Shown here piece by piece: positions 8,758-16,061 of a stretch of 38,642 bases of DNA. How positions within the stretch are numbered: the stretch's first letter is position 1; each line of letters opens with the position of its first letter. The DNA comes from Bacteroidota bacterium (GTDB lineage Bacteria > Bacteroidota > Bacteroidia > Flavobacteriales > Weeksellaceae). The DNA is taken from NCBI GenBank assembly GCA_023387375.1, contig JAEWIE010000031.1:1-38642 (forward strand), given 5' to 3'. The translations under genes were made by a program, and so were the position numbers. The notes below the pieces were generated by a model. That model saw nothing but the letters and a program-made list of their open reading frames with translations, did not search any database and was not told the DNA's origin.

Positions 8758-8787
8758 TTGAGGTTTGTCAAAAAAATGATACATTTA
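8758..8787 (+). promoter_or_regulatory. Candidate promoter of the acyl-CoA ligase gene
   Basis: A -33 TTG (8758-8760) and a -7 TACATTTA (8780-8787, seven of eight to TAnnTTTG) are separated by 19 nt, the preferred Bacteroidota spacing. The ATG is 57 nt further on. Confidence 0.6.
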
Positions 8788-8844
8788 CAAGAACCTTTCC
8801 TAGGAATTTAAAGAATCACTACAAATAATTAAAATACTACTAAT

Positions 8845-10620
8845 ATGTCCATAAGACGCTTATTTGATATTGCCCATCATGCCATGGCAAAATATCCCAA
8901 CGAGACGATGTTTGCAACAAAGTACGAGGGCAAATGGAAATCGATTTCCACTAAGGAATACATTAATGAAGGAAATACGGTTTCCCGAGGACTTTTGAAG
9001 CTAGGTATTAAACCTGGAGATAAAATTGCCTTAATTACCACTGCTACAAGAACAGAATGGGCAATTATGGATTTAGGAATTTTGCAAATTGGTGCGATTT
9101 CCGTTCCCGTCTACCCTTCCATAAGCGCAGAAGATTACAATTACATATTTAACAATGCAGAAATTAAGTATTGCTTTTTGTCGGACGCAGCGCTTTATGA
9201 GAAAGTGAATTCTATTAAAGCAGAAGTTCCTTCCTTGCAAGGAGTCTTTAGTTTTGATGAAATTCCAGGGGTAGCCAATTGGCAAGAGGTCCTTGATTTG
9301 GGTATGGATCCTAGTAACCAAGGCGAAGTCGATGATATTGCAAAAACGATTAATCCTGAGGATTTAGCGACCATTATCTATACTTCAGGTACGACCGGAA
9401 GACCTAAAGGAGTAATGCTTACCCACCACAACATTGTTTCCAACGTACTTGCTTCCAATAGCCGCATTCCAAGGAAAAAAGGACTCTCTCATAAGGATAC
9501 AAAGGTGCTTAGCTTCCTTCCTATTTGTCATATTTTTGAAAGAATGCTCTTTTATTTGTTCCAATACAATGGACTCTCGATCTATTTTGCAGAAAGCATT
9601 GAGAAAATGGGAGACAATATTAAAGAAGTGGAACCTCATTATATGAGCGTGGTTCCAAGGCTTCTTGAAAAAGTATACGATAAAATTTACGACAAAGGTA
9701 CAAGCGCTGGAGGACTTAAATCGAAAATATTCCTTTGGGCTCTTAGCGTAAACGAAGCAAAACAAAGCATTTCAGCTCCTTCTGGATTAAAACAAAAATT
9801 AGCAGACAAACTGGTCTTCTCAAAATGGAGAGCTGGACTTGGAGGAAATATCATTTGTCTTGTATCAGGATCAGCGGCGCTTTCAAGTCGATTAAACCTA
9901 CTTTTCCAAAATGCAGGTATTACAATTTTAGAAGGCTATGGGCTGACGGAAACTTCCCCTGTAATTTCTGTAAATTCCATCGGAAACATTAAAGTAGGAA
10001 CGGTGGGACATCCGCTTGAAAACTTAGACGTAAAGATTCAATCAGACGGAGAAATCACAGTTAAAGGACCAAGCGTTTTTAAAGGCTATTTTAAGAACGA
10101 AGAACTCACCTCTGAGGTCTTTACTCCAGACGGATACTTTAAGACGGGAGACATCGGACATGTGGACAGCGAAGGCTATCTCCAAATCACAGACCGTAAG
10201 AAAGAAATGTTTAAAACCTCTGGAGGGAAATACATAGCCCCTCAGGTCATCGAAAATATTGCTAAAGCTTCTAAATTCATCGAGCAAATTATGGTGGTCG
10301 GTGAGGGAGAAAAAATGCCATGTGCCCTTATCCAACCCGATTTTAATTTTGCAAAAGCTTGGGCAGAGCGCAAAGGATACTCAATTGGAACGAGCGAAAA
10401 AGAAATCGCTTCCAACGAGCAGTTAAAGCAAAGAATTGAAAAAGAAATTGAGGAAATCAATAAAAACCTAGGGCATTGGGAGCAAATCAAGAAATTTGAG
10501 CTTACGCCTGAGGTATGGTCCATTGAAGATGGTCAGCTAACACCTACCCTTAAATTAAAAAGAAAGGCTGTAAAAGAGCGTTATTTGGATCTATACAACC
10601 GTATGTATTCACGAGCCTAA
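8845..10620 (+). CDS. Long-chain acyl-CoA synthetase (AMP-forming)
   Basis: 591 residues of the ANL superfamily. It activates fatty acids to acyl-CoA with ATP. The phosphate loop YTSGTTGRPKG is at 179-189, the adenine motif GYGLTETSP starts at 364, and YFKTGDIGHVDSEGYLQITDRKKEMFKTSGGKYIAP spans the hinge, with Asp436 for ribose binding. The catalytic-lysine region lies near the C-terminus (LTPTLKLKRKAVKERY). Length and motif spacing fit the FadD15/ACSL-like branch common in Bacteroidota. The ATG at 8845 precedes MSIRRLFDIAHHAM, in keeping with family starts. Divergent from the acyl-CoA dehydrogenase and closed by a strong terminator. Confidence 0.95.
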   Translation: MSIRRLFDIAHHAMAKYPNETMFATKYEGKWKSISTKEYINEGNTVSRGLLKLGIKPGDKIALITTATRTEWAIMDLGILQIGAISVPVYPSISAEDYNYIFNNAEIKYCFLSDAALYEKVNSIKAEVPSLQGVFSFDEIPGVANWQEVLDLGMDPSNQGEVDDIAKTINPEDLATIIYTSGTTGRPKGVMLTHHNIVSNVLASNSRIPRKKGLSHKDTKVLSFLPICHIFERMLFYLFQYNGLSIYFAESIEKMGDNIKEVEPHYMSVVPRLLEKVYDKIYDKGTSAGGLKSKIFLWALSVNEAKQSISAPSGLKQKLADKLVFSKWRAGLGGNIICLVSGSAALSSRLNLLFQNAGITILEGYGLTETSPVISVNSIGNIKVGTVGHPLENLDVKIQSDGEITVKGPSVFKGYFKNEELTSEVFTPDGYFKTGDIGHVDSEGYLQITDRKKEMFKTSGGKYIAPQVIENIAKASKFIEQIMVVGEGEKMPCALIQPDFNFAKAWAERKGYSIGTSEKEIASNEQLKQRIEKEIEEINKNLGHWEQIKKFELTPEVWSIEDGQLTPTLKLKRKAVKERYLDLYNRMYSRA

Positions 10621-10660
10621 ACAAACCGTTACTTTAAATTATTTTACTTATTATTTTTTT

Positions 10661-10692
10661 ACGCTCTCTACAATTTGTAGAGAGCGTTTTTT
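10661..10692 (+). terminator. Rho-independent terminator of the acyl-CoA ligase gene
   Basis: ACGCTCTCTACA and TGTAGAGAGCGT form a perfect 12-bp stem with a 3-nt loop, followed by a T run. Preceded by a T-rich stretch rather than an A tract, so mainly plus-strand. Confidence 0.9.
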
Positions 10693-10733
10693 AGGCCTAG
10701 GTAGAAGCAGAAAGATCGAAAAAAAAGAATTAA

Positions 10734-10761
10734 GGGCATCTGCATTTAAGTTACGATGCCC
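10734..10761. repeat. Inverted repeat between two terminators
   Basis: GGGCATC and GATGCCC are perfect complements separated by 14 nt. It sits between the ligase terminator and the minus-strand terminator of the coiled-coil gene and is not needed for either. No T run follows directly on either strand. Confidence 0.5.
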
Positions 10762-10822
10762 CCTTCTTTCCACGGTTAATAGCCCAATTTATAGTAAATC
10801 TTCTTTCTGAACTAAGGCTCAG

Positions 10823-10850
10823 AAAAAACCCTTGGAAATTTTTCCAAGGG
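10823..10850 (-). terminator. Rho-independent terminator of the nif3/coiled-coil unit
   Basis: On the minus strand CCCTTGGAAA pairs with TTTCCAAGGG (10 bp, two-base loop), followed by six T. It lies 25 nt past the stop at 10876. Confidence 0.9.
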
Positions 10851-10875
10851 CTACCAAATCTATTTTTATTAATTT

Positions 10876-11655
10876 TTAGAATTTTATAACGTCTTTCATT
10901 TTTTCAATCTCTTCCATTACTAAATCGTCGTCAACGAGAATTTTCCCACTGTGCTCGTCGATGATGATTTTCTTTCTTTGGGCGATTTCCATTTGCTTTT
11001 GAGGGGGCACCATGAAGAAAGATCCTTTTGGAGCTCCTCTTTCAAGACCTACCACCGCAAGACCATTAGGAGAGTTGTCGCGAATTCTTTTGTAAGACTT
11101 TAAAAGTCTTTCGTCGATTTTTGTCGCAAATTCCTCGCTTTTTGAATTAAGATACTCTTCTTCTTTCTGAGTTTCTGCGATAAGACCTTCTAATTCTTCT
11201 TTCTTGAATTTTAGATGCTCTTTGTATTCCGTAATCTTTTGTTTTAATTCTTCAAGCGCTTCGCTTTTGCTTTCGATTTTGAATCCAAATTCTTTTACGC
11301 GCTTTTCTGCTAGTTGAATTTCCAATTCTTGGAATTCAATTTCTTTTGCAAGAGCTTCAAACTCTTTGTTGTTTCTTACGTTGTCCTGCTGAGCTTTGTA
11401 CTTTTCGATAAGCGTATTCGCGTGACTTATCACCTCGTTCTTGGTGTTAATCTCTGCGTTTTGCTCTGCGATTTCCTCTTCAAATTTCAACGCACGCTTT
11501 TCAAGGCCTTCGATTTCAATTTCTAAATCTTCTACTTCGATTGGAAGCTCACCTCTAGTGTTACGGATTTCATCCAATCGAGAATCGATTATTTGAAGAT
11601 CGTATAGCGCTCTTAGTTTTTCTTCCACTGAAATTTCGCTTGTTTTCTTAGCCAT
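10876..11655 (-). CDS. Coiled-coil protein of the DUF164/C4 zinc-ribbon family with the zinc ligands lost
   Basis: 259 residues starting MAKKTSEISVEEKLRALYDLQ. Residues about 30-195 form a long heptad-rich coiled coil containing NNKEFEALAKEIE, a family hallmark. The C-terminal domain follows (GLAVVGLERGAPKGSFFMVPP... IIIDEHSGKILVDD). In typical members this domain carries CGGC and CxxCG zinc ligands; here they read PKGS (209-212) and DEHSG (233-237), and the whole protein has no cysteine. The open frame extends upstream into nif3, but the ATG at 11653-11655, four bases past the nif3 stop, gives the family N-terminus. Cotranscribed with nif3. Biochemical role unknown. Confidence 0.88.
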   Translation of the reverse strand: MAKKTSEISVEEKLRALYDLQIIDSRLDEIRNTRGELPIEVEDLEIEIEGLEKRALKFEEEIAEQNAEINTKNEVISHANTLIEKYKAQQDNVRNNKEFEALAKEIEFQELEIQLAEKRVKEFGFKIESKSEALEELKQKITEYKEHLKFKKEELEGLIAETQKEEEYLNSKSEEFATKIDERLLKSYKRIRDNSPNGLAVVGLERGAPKGSFFMVPPQKQMEIAQRKKIIIDEHSGKILVDDDLVMEEIEKMKDVIKF

Positions 11656-11659
11656 ATTT

Positions 11660-12757
11660 TTATAAAAAATAATTAACAGGATTAGTTTTCTCCTTTGTTT
11701 TAGAGATTGCAAATTTAGGAAATTTTTCCGACAATATGTCAAATAATTGTTGAGTAACAAACTGTTCCGATTCAAAATGCCCAATATCACAAAGCAGTAT
11801 TTGATTTTCAGCCTGAAAGAAATCGTGATACTTTAAATCCCCAGTCAAATAAGCATCACAGTTTGCCCATTTTGCCGCCTGAATTCCGCTAGCGCCGCTC
11901 CCGCCAAGCACGCCTACTCGCTGAATGGGCTTACCCGTATCCTTAGAGTGACGAATCACTTCCAGATTGAAAACACTTTTGACTAGTTCCAAAAAGGCCC
12001 CCTGACTTAGGGCCGCTGGAAGCTCTCCATATCGACCCAGTCCCGAATACGAATTTTGGTTTTCGAGTCGATGGATTTGATAGGCGATTTCTTCGTAGGG
12101 ATGCGCCTTTTTAAAAGCATTTATGATTTGGGAGGATTTGTAAGATTCAAAAATCACGCTTATAAGATCTTCCTCTGCTTTCGATCGCTCATTAAGATGG
12201 CCTGAAAAGGGATTGGATCCTTCTTTGGGTCGAAACGTGCCCTCTCCTTGCAAAGTGAAACTGCACTCGTCATAGAATCCGATATTCCCTGCGCCTGCTT
12301 CAAACAGCGCTTCTTTTACTTCCTCGGTGTAATCCCGTGGCACATAAAGCTGCAATTGACTAAGCTGCCTTTCTTTTGGCATAAGGATCTTCTGCTCATG
12401 CAGTCCTAGCGCTTGGCAGATTCCATAATTAACGCCAAAATAATCATTATCAAAAGAAGTGTGAATTGCATAAATCGCGATCTTGTTTTCGATGGCTTTG
12501 ATAAGAGAACGCTCTACATAATCCTTTCCTGTAATCTTTTTAATACCCGAGAAAAGAATCGGATGAAAGCACACGATTAAATTTTTATTCTGCTCAATCG
12601 CTTCTTCTACGACGGATTCTAACGCATCGTGGCAAACGAGGATTCCCGTGACCTCGCGAGATAGGTTCCCGCACAATAGTCCTACATTATCAAAATCCTC
12701 AGCACTACTTGGATGGATTCTTGTTTCCAATTGGGAAATGACTTCGTGTAACCGCAT
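11660..12757 (-). CDS. Nif3/YbgI-like dinuclear metal-centre protein with inserted middle domain
   Basis: 365 residues, the long form of the family. The N-terminal half includes SAEDFDNVGLLCG, ILVCHD, CFHPILFSGIKKITGKDY and AIHTSFDNDYFGVN. A PII-like insert follows (LQLYVPRDYTEEVKEALFEAGAGNIGFYDECSF). The C-terminal half includes RVGVLGGSGASGIQAAKWANCDAYLTGD and LLCDIGHFESEQ. By comparison with YbgI, Asp103 and the His and Glu of GHFESE are in place, but the usual HHP pair is F64-H65-P. The family assembles into hexameric toroids; its role is unsettled. It leads an operon with the coiled-coil gene, four bases apart. Confidence 0.93.
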   Translation of the reverse strand: MRLHEVISQLETRIHPSSAEDFDNVGLLCGNLSREVTGILVCHDALESVVEEAIEQNKNLIVCFHPILFSGIKKITGKDYVERSLIKAIENKIAIYAIHTSFDNDYFGVNYGICQALGLHEQKILMPKERQLSQLQLYVPRDYTEEVKEALFEAGAGNIGFYDECSFTLQGEGTFRPKEGSNPFSGHLNERSKAEEDLISVIFESYKSSQIINAFKKAHPYEEIAYQIHRLENQNSYSGLGRYGELPAALSQGAFLELVKSVFNLEVIRHSKDTGKPIQRVGVLGGSGASGIQAAKWANCDAYLTGDLKYHDFFQAENQILLCDIGHFESEQFVTQQLFDILSEKFPKFAISKTKEKTNPVNYFL

Positions 12758-12764
12758 TTTTTAT

Positions 12765-12772
12765 TAAGTTTG
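12765..12772 (+). promoter_or_regulatory. Candidate -7 element (TAAGTTTG) for the K+ channel gene
   Basis: Perfect TAnnTTTG, 33 nt before the ATG at 12806. No clear -33 element. Confidence 0.45.
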
Positions 12773-12805
12773 TAGCGAAATTAGTGATTATTTTCAAATT
12801 ATTAT

Positions 12806-13657
12806 ATGGAATTTAGCCCACCAGAGTTCGAACAGGAATACAACTACATTCCCGAGAGAAAAAAATGGAAGCGTCAGATGTATCGCATTATTTATCGTGC
12901 GGATACACCGATGGGCAAATTATTTGATATTTGTCTTTTAATTCTCATCGCTCTAAGTGCCCTCATTGTCATGCTGGAAAGCGTGCCGACGATTGATATC
13001 GAATACCATATCTATTTCATTGTACTTGAAATTTTAATCTCGGTTGTATTCACCATTGAATACATACTTCGAATTATCACCATACGAAACAAAAGAAGCT
13101 ATATATTCAGCTTCTTTGGACTCATTGACCTTCTGGCCATCGTTCCTTTTTACTTAAGTCTCTTTTTCCCGATCACGAAATACTTCCTAATCATTCGAAT
13201 GCTAAGAATGCTAAGGATCTTTAGAATTCTTAACCTTCTGGATTTCATGAATGACGGAACCTTTATTATTCGCGCCCTTCGAAACAGTTCGCGTAAGATT
13301 TACATCTTCCTTCTTTTTTTAATGATCTTTTCGGTCATTGTAGGCTCCATGATGTATATGGTAGAAGGACATCGTGAAGGATTTGAAAGCATTCCTCAAA
13401 GTATTTATTGGGCTGTGGTTACCGTAACGACCGTAGGCTATGGAGACGTCTCCCCTCATACGCCCATTGGAAAATTCTTTGCGACCATCCTTATGCTAGC
13501 GGGTTATTCCATTATCGCTGTTCCTACAGGAATCGTCACTGCCGAAATGAGAAACAAAAGACAAAATCTAGAAAAAGTTTGTCCTCGGTGTGGAAATGAG
13601 GACATAGACGATGATGCGAATTATTGCAAGAAATGTGGTGAGAGAGTCGTTTACTAA
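12806..13657 (+). CDS. Voltage-gated potassium channel with C-terminal zinc ribbon
   Basis: 283 residues of the six-helix ion-transport family. S1-S3 lie between about 38 and 122. S4 is LIIRMLRMLRIFRIL, with arginines at 131, 134, 137 and 140 spaced every third residue, as in voltage sensors. The pore helix and K+ selectivity filter TTVGYGD sit at 208-214, and S6 follows. After S6 comes a short cytoplasmic segment ending in a treble-clef or zinc-ribbon-like module with Cys259, Cys262, Cys274 and Cys277 (two CxxC pairs). The channel is inner-membrane and likely tetrameric. The ribbon could be a cytosolic assembly or sensing element; that is inference. The stop overlaps the convergent patatin stop by three bases. 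Confidence 0.94.
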   Translation: MEFSPPEFEQEYNYIPERKKWKRQMYRIIYRADTPMGKLFDICLLILIALSALIVMLESVPTIDIEYHIYFIVLEILISVVFTIEYILRIITIRNKRSYIFSFFGLIDLLAIVPFYLSLFFPITKYFLIIRMLRMLRIFRILNLLDFMNDGTFIIRALRNSSRKIYIFLLFLMIFSVIVGSMMYMVEGHREGFESIPQSIYWAVVTVTTVGYGDVSPHTPIGKFFATILMLAGYSIIAVPTGIVTAEMRNKRQNLEKVCPRCGNEDIDDDANYCKKCGERVVY

Positions 13658-14424
13658 AGAATACCTTTAAAATAACTGTCTTTCGCTGCCTGATAGCCTA
13701 TTTGAAACATTTGGGTCATTCGACTTTTCTTTCCTTCAAACATATGAAAGTTCACGAGTTCGGCGGGGTTAATAAACCAGTCGCACATTCCACTTTTGCC
13801 TATTTCAACCTGCGAGGTCATTAAATCATAAGCGCGTGAGGTAACTGCCATCACGGATCTTAGATCTTCTTGCTTAGCTTCTTTCTTAGGGGAAAAATAC
13901 ACGCCTATGATTTTCTTGGCGCTGTACTTTAAAACATCGGAAGGAAAGTTGTTCAAGATGGCTCCATCGTTATAGAGCCCATCTCCGATCTTGTAGGGAG
14001 TAGCAATCATTGGAACTGCGCAAGAGGCAATGATTGCATCGGATACTTTTACATCTCCCGCAAAAACCTCTAGTTTTCCGCTTAGGATGTTGGTAGCCGT
14101 GATAAACACTTTCTTATCCAAATCGTCGATCACGCGGTCTTCAAACACGGGATCTAGGTATCTCTTGAACGTGTCGGAATGGATGAATCCACCGCCTCTT
14201 AATAAGGAAAAATGATTCCATTTAAAAAAGTAAACGGATTTAAAGAAATCCATCGTTTCTTGAGGAGATTTCCCTAAGGCATAAAAGCTGGCTACAATTG
14301 CGCCTGCACTGGTGCCCGCAAGAACATCAGGGTGAATATCGTTTTCGTTTAAGAACTTGATGACTCCTGCGTGAGCGAGTCCTTTCGTACCCCCACCACA
14401 AAGAGCTAAACCTAGATTATACAC
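13654..14424 (-). CDS. Patatin-like phospholipase
   Basis: 256 residues. This is a Ser-Asp dyad acyl hydrolase of the patatin fold, likely acting on membrane lipids. The oxyanion-hole loop GGGTKG is at 10-15, the nucleophile motif GTSAG at 37-41 (Ser39), and the catalytic Asp153 lies in NDGAILNNFP. The length is that of the compact RssA-type bacterial members. The start is GTG at 14422-14424: no in-frame ATG lies between it and an upstream stop, and the product begins MYNLGLALCGGGTKG as expected. A convergent three-base overlap with the K+ channel leaves no room for a terminator between the two genes. Confidence 0.92.
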   Translation of the reverse strand: MYNLGLALCGGGTKGLAHAGVIKFLNENDIHPDVLAGTSAGAIVASFYALGKSPQETMDFFKSVYFFKWNHFSLLRGGGFIHSDTFKRYLDPVFEDRVIDDLDKKVFITATNILSGKLEVFAGDVKVSDAIIASCAVPMIATPYKIGDGLYNDGAILNNFPSDVLKYSAKKIIGVYFSPKKEAKQEDLRSVMAVTSRAYDLMTSQVEIGKSGMCDWFINPAELVNFHMFEGKKSRMTQMFQIGYQAAKDSYFKGIL

Positions 14425-14499
14425 CTCTCTAATTTTTATTTAAAAGTAGAAAAAATATTCGAAATAGGAATTTTTGAATGAAAGTGGGCAAAAGAAAGA

Positions 14500-15237
14500 T
14501 TAGAGTTTTGCTCCTTCATTCCAATAAAAAGAATCGGGCGTACTACGCTTCCCGAATATCGCAGTACCCACGCGAATAATCGTAGCTCCGTGTTTAATGG
14601 CAAGTTCAAGATCGCCACTCATTCCCATGGAAAGCTCATTCATTTCAACGCCGGGTATTTGAGCCTCCTTAATTTGATCACGAATGGAGGCCAAACGCTT
14701 GAAGCAGGCCTCTACCTTTACTTTGTCATCACTAAATAGGCCAATAGTCATGAGTCCTTTTATCTTCAAATTCCTAAGCGCGGCCACAGATCTACATAAA
14801 GTAATCGCGTCCATCGGATCTACCCCGAATTTACTCTCTTCCTTTGAAGTATTGACTTGTAAGAGTACCTCCAAGGTTTTGTTTTCTCTCTCCAATCTTG
14901 CTTGAAGCTTCTCAGCTAAATCCACTCGGTCAACCGAATGTAGGCAGGTGACTTCATAGCGAAGAAGTTCTTTTAGTTTGTTGGTCTGCAAATGGCCAAT
15001 AAAATGGTTGATGTGGTTAATTTCCTGAAGGGGTAGAAATTTTTCTTTGAGTTCCTGAATTCGGTTTTCTGCAATAAGCGTATGCCCAGAGCTAAGCGCT
15101 AACTTAATTTTTTCAGGGTCTACGGTTTTCGTGGCCATAAGAAGTTTGACTTCTTTTGCGTCACGATTAAATTCTTTGCACGCCTTGGCCATGCGATCTT
15201 CGATGAGTTTTATGTTTTCTAAAATATAGGAATCCAT
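14500..15237 (-). CDS. YggS/PLPBP family pyridoxal phosphate homeostasis protein
   Basis: 245 residues from the ATG at 15235-15237 (MDSYILENIKLIEDRM). TIM-barrel PLP-binding protein with no known catalytic activity, involved in vitamin B6 and amino-acid homeostasis. Signatures are LMATKTVDPEKI (PLP lysine), IAENRIQEL, HFIGHLQTNK, LLQVNTSKEESKFG, GLMTIG, LSMGMSGDLELAIKHGATIIRVGTAIFG. A longer frame from a TTG at 15270 is rejected because that codon lies inside the predicted -7 element at 15268-15275, hence upstream of the transcript. Adjacent to patatin with a 75-bp gap. Confidence 0.94.
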   Translation of the reverse strand: MDSYILENIKLIEDRMAKACKEFNRDAKEVKLLMATKTVDPEKIKLALSSGHTLIAENRIQELKEKFLPLQEINHINHFIGHLQTNKLKELLRYEVTCLHSVDRVDLAEKLQARLERENKTLEVLLQVNTSKEESKFGVDPMDAITLCRSVAALRNLKIKGLMTIGLFSDDKVKVEACFKRLASIRDQIKEAQIPGVEMNELSMGMSGDLELAIKHGATIIRVGTAIFGKRSTPDSFYWNEGAKL

Positions 15238-15267
15238 ATTTTTTGAATGTATAAGATTAATATAGAA

Positions 15268-15275
15268 CAAAAGTA
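15268..15275 (-). promoter_or_regulatory. Candidate -7 element (TACTTTTG) for the YggS gene
   Basis: Perfect TAnnTTTG on the minus strand, 30 nt before the ATG at 15237. It settles the start choice: the upstream TTG codon overlaps this element. Confidence 0.6.
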
Positions 15276-15420
15276 AGCAATGCGGTTAAAACCGAGGCGT
15301 TACAATTAGGGGAATACTAGGGTCCTATGATTAAAGTCTTAAAAGTGAAAAGTTCAATGAATAAGGTCGTTTCATCGATGCAAAAGCCGTATCTTAGTAG
15401 AATTAAAAACTTAAAATAAA

Positions 15421-15912
15421 ATGAGCATAAAAGAAGGCATTTTAGCGGAATTAGCGCACGAGACTAAGAACACTCAGCGTATTTTAGATAATCTATCGAA
15501 TGAGCATTGGAATTACAAACCCCACCAAAAATCAATGACTTTGGGGGCATTAGCTTCCCACGTCGTAGAACTGCACTCTTGGGTAGCTTTAGCCTTAGAA
15601 AAGAATGAGTTTAACTTCCACACCGATTATAAGCCTAGTACAGCGACTAGCATTGAAGATCTAAAAACGATCCTAGCCGATAGTTTAAAGAAAAACACAG
15701 ACTTCGTAAATGCGCAAGCAGAGGAGTTTTGGTTTGGCAATTGGCAATTCAAAGCAGGAGATCACGTGCTTTCAGAGCTTCCAAAATTGGCTGCACTTCG
15801 ATATATTATTACCAACCACCTAATTCACCACCGGGGACAGTTAACCGTCTATATGCGTATGTTAGATATTCCTCTACCCGGCATTTATGGACCTTCTGCG
15901 GATGAGAAATAA
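15421..15912 (+). CDS. DinB-fold protein
   Basis: 163 residues, a four-helix-bundle protein with the DinB/YfiT metal-binding histidine triad: His47 in ALASHVVELHSW, and His133 and His137 in NHLIHHRGQLTVY. Members bind a divalent metal and many are thiol-dependent S-transferases or of unknown function; no specific reaction can be assigned here. The ATG at 15421 begins MSIKEGILAELAHET, and the gene ends with a clear terminator. Monocistronic. Confidence 0.9.
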   Translation: MSIKEGILAELAHETKNTQRILDNLSNEHWNYKPHQKSMTLGALASHVVELHSWVALALEKNEFNFHTDYKPSTATSIEDLKTILADSLKKNTDFVNAQAEEFWFGNWQFKAGDHVLSELPKLAALRYIITNHLIHHRGQLTVYMRMLDIPLPGIYGPSADEK

Positions 15913-15934
15913 AGAAGAATACATTTTAATAAGC

Positions 15935-15965
15935 AAAAGCCAGGAGTAGAGACCTGGCTTTTTGT
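15935..15965 (+). terminator. Rho-independent terminator of the DinB-like gene
   Basis: AAAAGCCAGG pairs with CCTGGCTTTT across an eight-base loop, followed by further T. Confidence 0.88.
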
Positions 15966-15994
15966 TTTTAAATTTAGGGATACACTTTTGGAAT

Positions 15995-16022
15995 AAAAAA
16001 AAGCTCCAGATTTCCTGGAGCT
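15995..16022 (-). terminator. Rho-independent terminator of the lipoamide dehydrogenase gene
   Basis: On the minus strand AGCTCCAG pairs with CTGGAGCT (loop of five), followed by a run of eight T. Lies 40 nt past the stop at 16062. Confidence 0.9.
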
Positions 16023-16061
16023 CTTTACGTGGACTGCTCCACTTTATAACTATTTTGGGGT

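Noticed and set aside
11656..11790. N-terminal extension of the coiled-coil protein into nif3
   Set aside because: The extra 45 residues are out of family and overlap the end of nif3; ATG 11655 gives the conserved start.
15238..15270. Longer YggS protein from a TTG at 15270
   Set aside because: That codon overlaps a perfect -7 element, so it is upstream of the likely transcript start.
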